Assembly: GCA_028554755.1 (NCBI GenBank)
Contig: JAPTOF010000007.1
Coordinates: 15,795,001 to 15,859,000, forward strand
Source of the DNA: Cordia subcordata
Lineage: Eukaryota; Streptophyta; Magnoliopsida; Boraginales; Cordiaceae
Length of the DNA stretch: 64,000 bases
Reading direction: 5' to 3'
Shown: positions 24,831 to 35,427 of the stretch, in pieces
Layout: each line of letters begins with the position of its first letter
Position numbering within the stretch: position 1 is the stretch's first letter
Notes under the pieces: model-generated
Seen by the model: the letters and a program-made list of their open reading frames with translations, nothing else
What the model was told of the DNA's origin: nothing
The model's database searches: none
Made by a program: the position numbers and the translations under genes

Positions 24831-25825
24831 GAAAACATAGGGGATGTTTTAGCAAAAAATCCTTTCTGAAATTAGAAGTGTTATAAGCCATAAAAAATGA
24901 TCCTATTAATTTCGTCCATTAGCACTTTTCATTTGAAACGAAAAGATGAGATTTAAGAGGTTCAAATCTAATAGTTCGTAATTCAAGTCATTTTTTGAAA
25001 GACAAAAGAAGAATTTACAGAATCCAATTTTTCGTGTATGGTTCTAGAGCATCTAATTTGAGCAACATAGTGTGCATATTTCTTTTAGGCATTCCTTAAG
25101 GTAGATGAGACATTCAAAGAGAATATGTTAGGATCAGCTCACTATTTGATAAGTAAATCCTATACCTTAAAATGTGAAGGATCAAGTATAATCATGTTTA
25201 TCACTCCAAGTAGATGAATGTATCATACTCAACTTGAGTAATCAACTTAGGGAAAATAATGAGAAGTCAATTTTGAGTTGAGTTATTTTAAGCTGAATCT
25301 CGAGGAAAAGAACAAAACCATTAATATTTATTTAACAGTTTAAATTTGACATTTAGATTTGGGCCTAAACGGCACCAATGTCATTAGTTTGTAAGGGCTT
25401 ATCTACTATTGGGCTCGATCTAACCACCACTTGTGCATCTCGGCAAGCCTAGTATGTCTCAACATAACCATATATGCTAATACGTATCCTAGATCTAGGT
25501 GGATTTATTTTTTGGGTAAAACTAGAGTTGAATTCATCATACATGGAAGAAATGAATAATTTAATTTATTGTTTGTGTTCATTTATATTTTTACCATTTA
25601 TATTAGGATAAAATATAAAGATAATTTTGTAAAATTTAATTATAGGTAAGTTCTCAATACTAATCATTTTTTATAGGAAATATGTAATAACTGAATAAAT
25701 CATTTAAATTAAAAAAAGTAACATAAGACATGATATGATTCAAGAAAAAACAATATAAGATCAATAATATATTCATTGAAGCTTAACTCATTCTTAGAGG
25801 AAAAATTAATAGAATTATGATATGT
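24831..25825. other. Intergenic, no gene recognised
   Basis: A unique-looking, AT-rich stretch between the copia remnant and the LINE. I see no coding similarity and no clear terminal repeats. Confidence 0.4.
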
Positions 25826-26321
25826 GGCATTGAAAGATAAAAAGGATTGCATAGGAGGTGATTTTAACATCATTACCTATCCTAGTGAAAGGAAATTTGG
25901 AGCACAATCTAATAGAGGAGAGGAGCTATGATTGACTTCAATATTGCTCTTATAAATTGTGGGTTGTCTTACGTAGGTTTCGAAGTTGCTCAATTCACAT
26001 GGACCAACAAAACTTTGTTATAGAGACTGGATATAATTTGTGTGGGTAATGCTTGGGCGAAGAAGTTTGCTATATCTTGTAATCAGCATCTAGCAATGGA
26101 AGGTTCAGACCACTACCCAGTGTTATTCTCTTGTGTAATGGTAGGAAAGCACAAACCATCATCTTTTCACTTTCTCAATGCTTGGACAAGACACCATAAT
26201 TTTCTTATGATACTGAAAAATAACTGGAGCCTTCTCTCTGATTTGGTGGGCTTGTAGAGATTTTGGTATAAACAATGGCGTCTAAAAGAGTGCCTTAAGG
26301 TTTGGAATAAAGCTGTGCTTA

Positions 26322-26477
26322 TGTAACTACTCATCCCACATAGGTTCTTTGTGAGATTTACTTGTACTTTTTAATGACTTGAGTCCACTACTACTGTCAT
26401 CACTGGCTTAAGCATTTTGGGCCAGTTGGTTAGCTCAAGTGTGATGGTAAGCCAATAGTTGAGCTTGGGTCGTTACA
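26322..26477. mobile_element. Solo LTR of a TRIM-like retrotransposon inside the LINE
   Basis: The 156-bp segment begins TGTAACTACTCATCCCACAT and ends TTGGGTCGTTACA, so its ends are the short inverted pair TGTAAC/GTTACA. It is flanked by GCTTA (left) and GTTTA (right), a 5-bp target duplication with one change. The LINE protein reads KVWNKAV before it and KYLKNVKDVEEKEKQ after it, showing a clean interruption. GTCGTTACA ends are common in plant TRIM LTRs; no primer site or second LTR is present. Confidence 0.65.
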
Positions 26478-28281
26478 GTTTAGAAATATCTTAAGAATGT
26501 GAAGGATGTAGAAGAAAAAGAAAAACAAGCAGAGGCGGCATTTCAGGAATATCCAGCCTAAAGCAATCGAGAGGCTCTGAAAATTGCCAATGCCGAGCTT
26601 GCTAAAGTTCTGATTGTAGAGGAAGAGTATTGAAGGCAAAAGGCGGGATGCAAATGGTTGACAGATAGAGATTGAAACACCAAATATCTCCATGCTTTGT
26701 GCCGCCAAAAGAGAAATAGGAGCCATATTTGGAATATCCAAGACAAGGAAAACCTTTAGAGATTAAAGCGTTCGCAATTCATTTCTTTCACAAAATTACT
26801 TTCTACAGAAAATCTTAATTTTGAAAAGGCCAATATGGATTACATTCCAAAGATGGTATCATTAGAAAATAATGAGTTCCTGAATTAATTACCATCCTTG
26901 GAGGAGTTTAAGGAGGCGATGTTTAATTATTGATGATAACAACTCAGCAGGCCTAGATGGTTTCTCATCTTGTTTTTATAAAACATGCTCGGAGATAATT
27001 CATGTGGAGTTATAGGATATAGTTTGTGATTTTTTTGGAGGTAGATGTCTTCCCAAAGGGGTCACCTCTACTTCTATTATTTTGATACCAAAAAATGACC
27101 ACCCTGAAAAATAGAACGAGTACAGGCCGATCAGTTTGTGCATTGTTCTCAACAAAATAATTACCAAAATCATGGCAAATAGATTGGGGTCTTTTCTGAA
27201 CAGGATTATTTGTCCTAATCAAAGTGGGTTCTTACAGGGAAGCCTCATTAGTGACAATATCTTATTGGCTCAATAATTGGCACATAATATAGATGAAGAT
27301 CTAATGTTATCTTCAAACTGGACATGATGAAGGCCTATGATAGATTGGAATATAAGTTTCTATATGAATAATTGAAGCATTTGGGTTTGATGCGGCTTGG
27401 AGTGATAAGGTTTTCAAATGTATATCCAATTGATGATTCACAATGATAGTAAATGGGGAGCTTGCATGTTATTTTAAATTGAGTAGGGGGCTCTGACAAG
27501 GTGATACACTTTATTACTTTTTAGTCTCACTGCTGATTACTTTTCAAGGGGCTTAAATATAATAATTGAAGCTAATTCAGCAATATATTATAAAGGAGTA
27601 GCATATAACAAGATCTCACATCTTGCTTTCGTGGACAATATGATAATTTTTGCTAACGGTACTAAATATGTGGCCTCTAAGTTGTGTAAGTTCCTAGAAC
27701 AATATGAGGAAGTATCTGGGTAGAAGGTAAATAAAAGCAAAAGTTGCATTGTGTTGCATGAAAAAGCACCGATAAATAAAGCTATTGTTATTGTAGCTAT
27801 TACAGGCTTTTCTCAACAAAAGCGTCTAATAACTGACCTGGGAGTGCCATTATACATGGGCCAAAAAAAGATTTTTCTATTTGATTATCTAATTGACAAA
27901 GTGCAAAGAAAATTGAGCTGATGGAAAGCCCGTCTTTTATTGGCAGGGGGACGCATAGTACTTCTTAGAAGTGTTCTTAATGCAATACTGATTTGCTGAT
28001 TAAGATACTAAAACTGCCAATTGGAGTAATACAAAGATTGGAGAGAGTTTTTAATAAATTCCTTTGGGGCTACAAAAATAGTCATTGAACTACGCATTGG
28101 GAATCTTGGGCGAGAGCTTGTAAACCATGTGAGAAAGTGGATTGGGCATCAGAGGTATTCATGAGTGATATGGGTGAAAAATGACGACAAAAAAAATCAT
28201 GACACATGGCATTAAAGGAAGGTTAGGAAGAAGGGGCGGACCTATGCAGGGTCCATGGGTCTATCAAAGAGAATGCCATAG

Positions 28282-28306
28282 GCGTACCCGTGGTCTACGG
28301 GTACGC
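28282..28306. repeat. Perfect inverted repeat, 10-bp arms
   Basis: GCGTACCCGT and ACGGGTACGC are separated by the five bases GGTCT, giving a perfect GC-rich hairpin. A weaker version (GCGTACC..GGTACGC) follows at about 28425-28446. Both use the same GTACGC core as the downstream minisatellite. Confidence 0.8.
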
Positions 28307-28755
28307 TTCTTTGTATATTCAACCTAACAAGAATGGTATTAACATGAATCTTTGAATGTCTCTTGAATACAAACGTGAAGTGGTTCCCTGACCCATGTGT
28401 ACGCCAGGAGAAAGAAGAGGGGCGTACCCTTGCCCTACAGGTACGCGTAGGGTGAGTCCATAGCGAGGCATGTGGTTTCTTCCCCAAAATAGATACATAT
28501 GTCATGTCAACTATCAAGGCAAGTCTAGTCAGCATGCTACTTGAGGCAATCTTTGGGTCTTGGGCCTCATTGCCAATAAATACCAAGCCAAACTCCATGC
28601 CAGGGGGAGGGATGGTGAGAATTATCTCTAAACATCTTCATGCATATTCATAGCACGTTGAAGTTAATCTTTATAAATTCATGAATTCTGTAAACTGACT
28701 TGACCATGGAGGTACAACAGGGGGAAAGCCCCGCTTTTTCTTCTTCTTGTAGGGA

Positions 28756-29160
28756 AAGGCTTACGTGTCCAACAACTGGGTAAGGAAGGCGTACGCGTCC
28801 ACTAACCGGGCAAGAAAGGCGTACGCATTCGCCAATCGGGCAAGAAAGGCGTACGTGTCCACCAACCTGGCAAGAAAGGCGTACGCGTCCACCAACCAGG
28901 CAAGAAAGGTGTACGCGTCCACCAACTAGGTAAGGTAGGCTTACGCGTCCACCAATCGGACAAGAAAGGCTTACGCGTCCACCAACCGGGCAAGAAAGGC
29001 TTACACGTCCACCAATCGGACAAGAGAGGCTTAGACGTCCACCAACAGGGTAAGGATGGCATACGTATCTACCAATCGGGAAAGAAAGGCGTATGCGTCC
29101 ACCAACCAGGCAAGAAAGGCGTACACATTAATCAATCGATAAAGGAAGGCGTACGCGTGA
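28756..29160. repeat. 30-bp minisatellite, about 13.5 units
   Basis: The consensus unit starts GGCGTACGCGTCCACCAACC and ends GGGCAAGAAA, total 30 bp. Units differ by one to seven bases. Because 30 is a multiple of three, the array is open in several frames; the minus-strand frame at 28802-29062 would give a ten-residue repeat (WWTRTPFLPG), which is a product of the repeat rather than a gene. Looser CACGCGTCCACCATCATC repeats continue to about 29420. Confidence 0.9.
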
Positions 29161-31195
29161 ACCTCTAACACGCGAGCATAAGTTGACCCATGGCCTACGT
29201 GTCCACCATCATCTCCAAGGGACACATCAAAGGTGTACGCGTCTAGCACGTGGGTATAGGTTGACCCTTGGCCCACGCGGCCACCATCATCTCCAAGGGG
29301 CATGCAACTGCTGTTACCTCCAAGGGGCGTGTTTCCACCATCATCTAAGGAGCACGCGTCCGCCGTACCCAAGGGGTATGCGTCTACCATGTCTAAGGTA
29401 ACTGCGTCTATCATCTACCCCGAAAGACATCACAACTCCTTCATTGACCATCAAAAGTAATCAAGTTATCTACTGAGGTGGAAGGAATTATCCGTGCCAC
29501 ATCAAGGAAGTTAGCAATGCTATGGATATTAAACTCTGGTGGAGATGCAGAACCTCAGATAACTTATAAGCACAATTTATGATAAGGAAATATGGCAAGA
29601 AGTCAATATTTCAGCAGATACCCAAGAAATCGAATGATTCCAAAGTTTGGAGACATATTCAGAGGGGTGCAGAGGTGGGCGAGAAATACTTGCGGTGAAA
29701 GATTGGGAGAGGAGATATTCATGTATGGTTTGATGTTTGGAATGGGGAACAATCTCTTGCAACCAGATATGGTTGCTCGGGGGAACCAACGTCAAAAATT
29801 AAGAACTTTTGGGTAGATGCACAATGGGATGTAATAAGAATTAGAGAATGTGGTTTGGCTTTGGCTGAGAACATTCTCACAAGTTTCAATGTAGCAGCGC
29901 AGGCAAAAGATGTCGCAATCTGGTCTGCTTCAATAGATGGTAGGTTCCGTTAAAATCGGCGTGGCAGGTTAGTAGCAACATCCATGTTAAATCTATGATA
30001 TTCAGTAGACTACGGCATAAGAGTATAGCACTCAAAATGTCGTTCTTTACATGGAGAGCTTTGAATTAATGGATGCTGGTGGATACGAAACTAGAAACAA
30101 AGGTGTCTCACTAGCTTCAAAATGCTATTGCTGCAATAGTGAGAAGACCGTAGCTCATGTATTAGTGGAAGGACGAGGGGCTATTGCGGTTTGGTGACAC
30201 TTCGGTTGTATGTTTGATGTGAGTCTGAACTCATGTACCGCTGTGAATGAAGCTCTTATGAACTGGATTACTTTGGGCCAATTTAACCGGCAAGGCCATG
30301 TTCGTAACATTCTTCCGATTATCATTCTATGGTTCTTGTGGATTGAAAGAAATGAGGCGAAACACAAGGCTCAAAGTACCTAGCTGATTGAGTGATCTGG
30401 AGGGCTACTTATCTGACATCTCAGTTGCACAGTACTGGTCTTATTGGTGCGAAGTAGTGGCAGGGAGATAGAGATAAAATGACGCCAGTCAAACTAAAAT
30501 CATCACTTGAGAAGCCAAAACTATGCAGCTTGGTTAAATGGCAATCCCTACCCTTCAGGAGTTTCAAACTAAATGTTGATGGAAGTATGCATTCCTCTAC
30601 TAGCAGAGCCGGGGGAGGAGGTGTCATTAGAGATTGGAGAGGAAATCTTATTTTTGGCATTTAGTGAACCGTATGGAGAAGAAACAAATGTGTTGCAAGC
30701 CAAGTTAGGTGCTCTTATCAAAGGGCTCCAACTATGTAAAGAACAAGGCCTGAGAGGAGTTTGGGTGGATTTAGATTCTTTGGTGGTAATACGATTCATG
30801 CGAAATGAGCAGACAGGACCTTGGAAAGTCTACCACGACCTCGAAAAAGCAAGACAATTATTGCAACAATGCAGGCAAATGTTACCCATATTCACAGGAA
30901 GGTAATGCAGTTGCAGATTGGTTAGCTAAACAAAGGTGTAGAGTTGCATTCGTTTCAAAAGTTTTTTGAGTTGACGGCGCAGTTTAGTAAGCTGCGGGGA
31001 CTTATCAGAGGAGATCAACTGGGGCTACCATATGTCCGTGTGTATCATTGATATTGTACCAAATCATATTTTATTTTGTTTTGGCATGTCCGTCAATCAT
31101 TAGAGGGTAAGGTTTGGCCCTTTCTCTGCATGTATTTGAGAATTTTTCGTTAATAAAATTGCAAGGAGGGTTGTCTTCCTTTTGCCCAAAAAAAA

Positions 31196-32415
31196 GGATT
31201 CTACTTTATATAATATAAAGATATAGATATATATAGATTTTATTAGTCTATGTAAAGATAAAATATGAATATATTTTAATAAAAGTTAATTTTTGATAAA
31301 ATTTTCAAAATTAATCATATGTATGTGCATAGAATAGATGGACAGACATGAAAAGAGGGTTATGTAGGTTTATGTGCGTATATAAGAATGACGCATGCTA
31401 CATGGACAAATTTAAGGCATTTAATTTTTATAGGAAAACATTGTGATGCCATTAGTTATTGTCTTTTCTTTCTTTTTGCATCCGCCACTCTTAACTCAAT
31501 CCCCGTCACCCATTGGATTTGAACTCGATGCCTTACTCTTGAAGAAATAGCCTTAACCATTTAAGCTACTCTATCATCCTTAATTGTTTCTTTATTAGTA
31601 TATAATATAGATATATAAAAAATTGACAACTTCATGATAATGTACATATATACATATATATGTATTGAAAGATGCAAGTTATAATAAAGATACATACATT
31701 ACATACACATAAACTTACCAATATTATATATGTACGTACACATTTTCATATGCACATATAGACATACATTATACGGTGGCTAGCTAGGCAAACAGCGAAT
31801 AGCTGCTAGACAAAACTAAATGTACAATACCCAAAAAACTGCAATGTATACATGTGGTGACTAGCTAACAACATAATAGTTGCTGGACAAATGGCAATTG
31901 CATGAGCAAAAAAGATGGTGACAGTTGGCATTAGCTCTATACGTAGTATAGATTATTTTTAATTTTATTAAGATGTAAAAATGATAATTTATTTATTATA
32001 TTATTTATTTTTGTTTTTATTTTGGGGTAGTTAACTCAACTAGTTACGAGCAATTATCTGTCCAACTGTTACTTGTCGATTTTTGGACAGTTTTGAATGT
32101 CTTCTTTTGGCAACTATTTTGATGTTTGAATGGCTATCTTTAGTTAGCAGTCGGTTTATAGTTTTTGTACCTTTTAGAACATGTATTTATAAATACCCAA
32201 TATCCAAAAACGGATTATGCTTTCATCTTTATCATTCCATTGCTTTTTAGTGCATAAGAGAGAAGTTCACCCTACTTGGTTTGTTATTTATATATATCAT
32301 CAGAGCTACGATTTATAGAAGATAGTAGATGGAAGCCCGTGTACGCGATGTGTCTATAATAGAATTTGAAGTATGATAAATATAATAGAAAACACACACG
32401 CACACATATATATAT
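31196..32415. other. Intergenic with a SINE and a possible LTR fragment
   Basis: AT-rich DNA. Besides the SINE listed separately, about 32030-32300 looks like the 3' part of an LTR: a TATTTATAAATACCC TATA-like block and then TATCATCAGAGCTACG, which resembles the GGTATCAGAGC primer-binding site of plant copia elements. No coding remnant is attached. The stretch 31600-31900 holds repeated (AC)ATATA and GGCTAGCTAG-like motifs. Confidence 0.4.
31461..31582 (-). mobile_element. tRNA-derived SINE, inserted in reverse
   Basis: On the minus strand a box A-like TAGCTTAAATGGTTAAGG (31551-31568) is followed by a box B-like GAGTTCAAATCC (31515-31526), the spacing of an internal Pol III promoter. It cannot fold as a complete tRNA. 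It ends in an A-rich tail (AAAAAGAAAGAAAAGACAAT). Similar ATTGTYTTT sequences lie on both sides, a possible target duplication. Confidence 0.6.
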
Positions 32416-32426
32416 AATTTAGAAGA

Positions 32427-33529
32427 GTGTGGGTACCATACACCCTCACCTATGTGCACTAACATAGCGTTGCGCATCTATCCATAATTATTATATTATA
32501 TGTTCACAATCTTTATACATTTATAATTTTTACAGTATACGTTTATAATTTTAATATGTTTATAATTTTGATACTATATGCTCATATTTTTCAATTACTT
32601 ACAAATTCTATATTATATGCTTACAGTTTTAATACTTTATGTTCAAAGATTTTATTTTTTATATCATAATTAATAAATGACATGTTCACAATTTGTGACA
32701 AACATGCCCACACTGAAAAATGATATGTTAACAATATATTCACAACTTTAAGCAAAATATTCACGATCATTGATCTTTTTCTTTTCTTCTTTTTTTTGGG
32801 TCAAGAACACTGGATTCCTTTCATGGGAAATCATACAGTCATTACATAGCCATTGTCACATAGCATAACATAATATCAATATAATAAACTAACATCATCA
32901 TCCTCAAAAAGAAGCCAACATCACAGCCTGAACAACAAAAACACTCCCCAACTCCTACAACCAGAAAGTGATTACCAAAAGTCTTCTTCAACAGCAACAA
33001 AAGATTCCTCATCCAGTTTATATTCATTGATCGAAGAGCTTCTCAGCAACACAAGGATTAACTTTGATAGCCAAAGGCGAGACCTCTGGTAGTTGTAACA
33101 ATTCGATATCGAGACTCGCCGTGTCACCATTAAAATCCACATCCATCTCTTCTTTTATCTTAAAAATTTCTCAACCTATCAAATTCAAATCCACAATAAT
33201 CTCCAGAACTTGAATCGTTTTCTCAATCATCAAAAAAACCCTAACTAAATAAAGAAACACAAAAATTCCTAAGAAAGGCAATTGCAGCAACACGATGATA
33301 TTGGTAGTGAGATGATTTGATGGCAGCAGCAATTTTTTTAAGGGAATAGCAGAGAGAAGAAAGGAGAAAACAAGAAGAGAGAAAGAGGTGAAATTGAAAG
33401 GATAAGAGAGAGAATCAGCGTTTGAGAGAGAGAATCAGTTTTTTCTAATAGGCTCGCGTATCACACACAGCGGATGGTGTATGATGCATAAAAGGTGTTC
33501 AGTAAGGTGAGTGTATGGTATAATTTGCA
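32427..33529 (+). mobile_element. Mutator-like non-autonomous TIR element with GTTCACAA iterons (copy B)
   Basis: An exact 11-bp direct repeat AATTTAGAAGA (32416-32426 and 33530-33540) flanks it, in the 8-11-bp range of Mutator-like elements. The right terminus read inward is TTGCAAATTATACCATACAC; the left has TACCATACACCCTCACC, the same with a decayed tip. Internally, about 32500-32770 carries ATGTTCACAATTTG-type repeats and 33330-33450 is rich in GAGAGA. A small retroposon sits inside at 32776-33023. It has no transposase, so it depends on another element. Confidence 0.7.
32776..33023 (-). mobile_element. Short retroposon (SINE or truncated LINE) with 9-bp target duplication
   Basis: TCATTGATC occurs exactly on both sides (32767-32775 and 33024-33032). 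On the minus strand the 248-bp insert ends CTTGACCCAAAAAAAAGAAG, an A-rich retroposon tail. No Pol III boxes were recognised, so a 5'-truncated LINE is more likely than a SINE. It lies within TIR element copy B and is therefore younger than it. Confidence 0.65.
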
Positions 33530-33689
33530 AATTTAGAAGAATGTGTTGTCAAATATAAAGAGCTTGATATTTCCATATCTATTGTAGTACTAAGGATAAT
33601 ATACTTTGATAGAAAGTATAACAAATATGAAAGCTATTTACTCAGATTCAACCCTAATCTATATATATCAGAAAAGAAGATATATACCT

Positions 33690-35005
33690 TCTAAATTGTT
33701 GCCACATGTCAATTCCTTAAGCCCTCCAACACAATATTTCTTTTTTAATAAATACAAATATCCATGTGTCAAGTTCATAAGCTCTCTAAAAAAATAATTT
33801 AAATTTTTTAAAACAAGAAAAATATTATTTATGTTCAAGTAAACACCTATTACCTAAAATATATTATCATTTCTAATTAATACAAATTAGAAATCCTATC
33901 TACCCAAAAACATTTATTAAATCAATTTGTAACCAAAATCAATCAAACGAATGATTAAATGCATTAAATGTTGAAACTGAATCATATCAATCAAGTGAAT
34001 GACATAATACATTAAATGTTGGAACCGAATTAAATCAATTTGATAACAATTTTTTTTCAATTCAAATGAATATTATTTCTTTTCATACTTAACATATATT
34101 TTAATTCTTAAATTATACAAATAGTAAATCATATCTACCAAAAAAATTTCTTCAGATCAATTTATATCCAAATTAATAAAACAACAAATAACTCAAATTT
34201 TTAAAACAACAAAGAATATTATTTATGTCAAAAAAACTTCTTGAATGAATTTAGGACCATATCAATCAAATGAATAATATAGTGCATAAACATTAGAACT
34301 GAATTAAATCAATTTGGAAGTAAATTTTTTAAAATTTAAATGAATATAATTTTTATTTTATACCTAACATATATTTAATTCCTATATAATATAAATAATA
34401 AACCATATCCATACCAAAAAAAAATTACAAACCAATTTATGATGCCACTTAAAAATTTTCCAAAAAAAAAAATATATTTATAATATATATATATGTATAT
34501 ATGTAAGTATGTATGTATGATGTATGTACGTATGTATATGTATATGCATTATAAAAGAGAATATATGCCTTCTAGGTCTTTGTCATATATCAATTCCTTA
34601 GGCCCTCCAACATAGTATTTATTTTATAAAAATAAAAAAGTCCACATGTCAAGTTCATAAGCTCTCCAGCAAAACATTTAAATTTTAAAATAAGAAAGAA
34701 TATTACCAAAACTATATTTTCTATTTCATTTCTAATTTAATACAAATTGTAAGTCCTATCTACTCAAAAAAATTTGCCAAATGAATAACCAAATCAATCA
34801 AACAAGTAATATAATGCATTAAATGTTGAAATATAATTAAACCAATCAAGCGAATAATTTCAATTTTAATAAATTTAAAATTTCCACATGTCAAGATCAT
34901 AGGTCTCCAACAAATCATTTAAGTTTTTAAAACAAGAAAGAATATTATTTATGTTCAAATAAAAACCTATACCTAAAATATAATGCATTAAATGTTGGAA
35001 CCAAG
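33690..35005. repeat. Repeated Helitron-family blocks
   Basis: Three diverged copies of an ordered block are visible, starting near 33690, 34567 and 34890. Each has a CACATGTCAA-type start, TCATAAGCTCTC or similar, AATATTATTTATGTTCAA and ATGCATTAAATGTTGRAAC. The block is AT-rich and non-coding. An inverted partial copy lies at 3718-3760. Confidence 0.55.
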
Positions 35006-35010
35006 TCTAT

Positions 35011-35223
35011 CAGTTTTTCTAAATGGTGCAATGTTGCACTCGTTAAAGTTAATTACATTATATCCTATGTATAATAAAAATTGCTATCTTTAATCATTCT
35101 CACGTTAAATATAACCTAACTTTTAAAAAAGAAATGATTGAAAACGGTAGGTTTTTACATTAATGAAAATATTAATATAATATTAACAAGTGCAATGTGA
35201 CACTTGTTAGAAAGACACCCAGA
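35011..35223. mobile_element. MITE, 213 bp
   Basis: The left end CAGTTTTTCTAAATGGTGCA pairs with the reverse complement of the right end (CTGGGTGTCTTTCTAACAAG), and inward GCAATGTTGCACTCGTTAA pairs with a CATTGCACTTGTTAA block. TCTAT lies on each side (35006-35010 and 35224-35228). No coding capacity; the superfamily is uncertain. Confidence 0.55.
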
Positions 35224-35241
35224 TCTATGTATATAATATAT

Positions 35242-35420
35242 TTCCCTAGTCCTAGTGGTAAAAGTTGGAGATAGACACAGCTCATGACCCGGGTTTGACC
35301 CAGTCCCCTGCCCTAGGTGAGTGTCCTCAATTTAACTAGTGCCTAGTATAGGAGTCATGCTGTGTACTCGAGGTTTGCTAATTGGTGGTTGGGCTCTACT
35401 AGTTAGATTTCCCTTGTTGC
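35242..35420 (+). mobile_element. tRNA-derived SINE, 179 bp
   Basis: A box A-like TAGTGGTAAAAGTTGG begins at 35253 and a box B-like GGGTTTGACCC lies at 35291-35301, an internal Pol III promoter arrangement. AATATAT flanks the element on both sides (35235-35241 and 35421-35427). The 3' end is CCCTTGTTGC, so it lacks a long A tail. It cannot form a full tRNA cloverleaf, so it is not a tRNA gene. Confidence 0.7.
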
Positions 35421-35427
35421 AATATAT

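Larger units (their letters stand above)
28166..29504. mobile_element. Probable solo LTR (1.34 kb) carrying a 30-bp minisatellite, inside the LINE
   Basis: LINE coding sequence stops after LGIRGIHE and resumes with SNAMDIKLWWRCRTSDN, so the intervening DNA is an insertion. It begins TGATATGG and ends CCACATCA (inverted TGAT/ATCA termini, as LTRs have), with weakly matching 5-bp flanks (ATGAG and AGGAA). There is no RT, gag or integrase. It contains two GTACGC-type hairpins near its left end and a minisatellite in the middle. The superfamily is unknown. Confidence 0.5.
25826..31195 (+). mobile_element. Second decayed LINE (endonuclease, RT, zinc knuckle, RNase H) broken by two LTR insertions
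   Basis: Domain remnants occur in the order of a plant L1-type ORF2. The endonuclease C-terminal half is at 25855-26160 (GGDFNII-like start, then MEGSDHYPVLFSC). RT spans about 26900-28100, with SAGLDGF, EYRPISLC, NQSGFLQGSLI and a decayed FADD (FVDN at about 27630). A zf-RVT region lies at about 30110-30200 (CYCCNSEKTVAHVL in a shifted frame). RNase H spans 30560-30900 (FKLNVDGSMHSS, GGVIRDWRGN) and ends GNAVADWLAKQ. The 3' end is CCCAAAAAAAAGG near 31195. Two insertions split it: 26322-26477 and 28166-29504. Stops and frameshifts make it inactive. The N-terminal endonuclease and ORF1 are absent, so it was 5'-truncated on insertion or later. Confidence 0.88.

Noticed and set aside
28802..29062. 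Minus-strand frame with a ten-residue WWTRTPFLPG repeat
   Set aside because: The unit length of 30 bp keeps several frames open at once; there is no promoter or conserved start, and the array lies in a transposon insertion.
28756..29160. Regular 30-bp repeats resembling a CRISPR array
   Set aside because: The units are directly tandem with no unique spacers, and this is a plant nuclear sequence.
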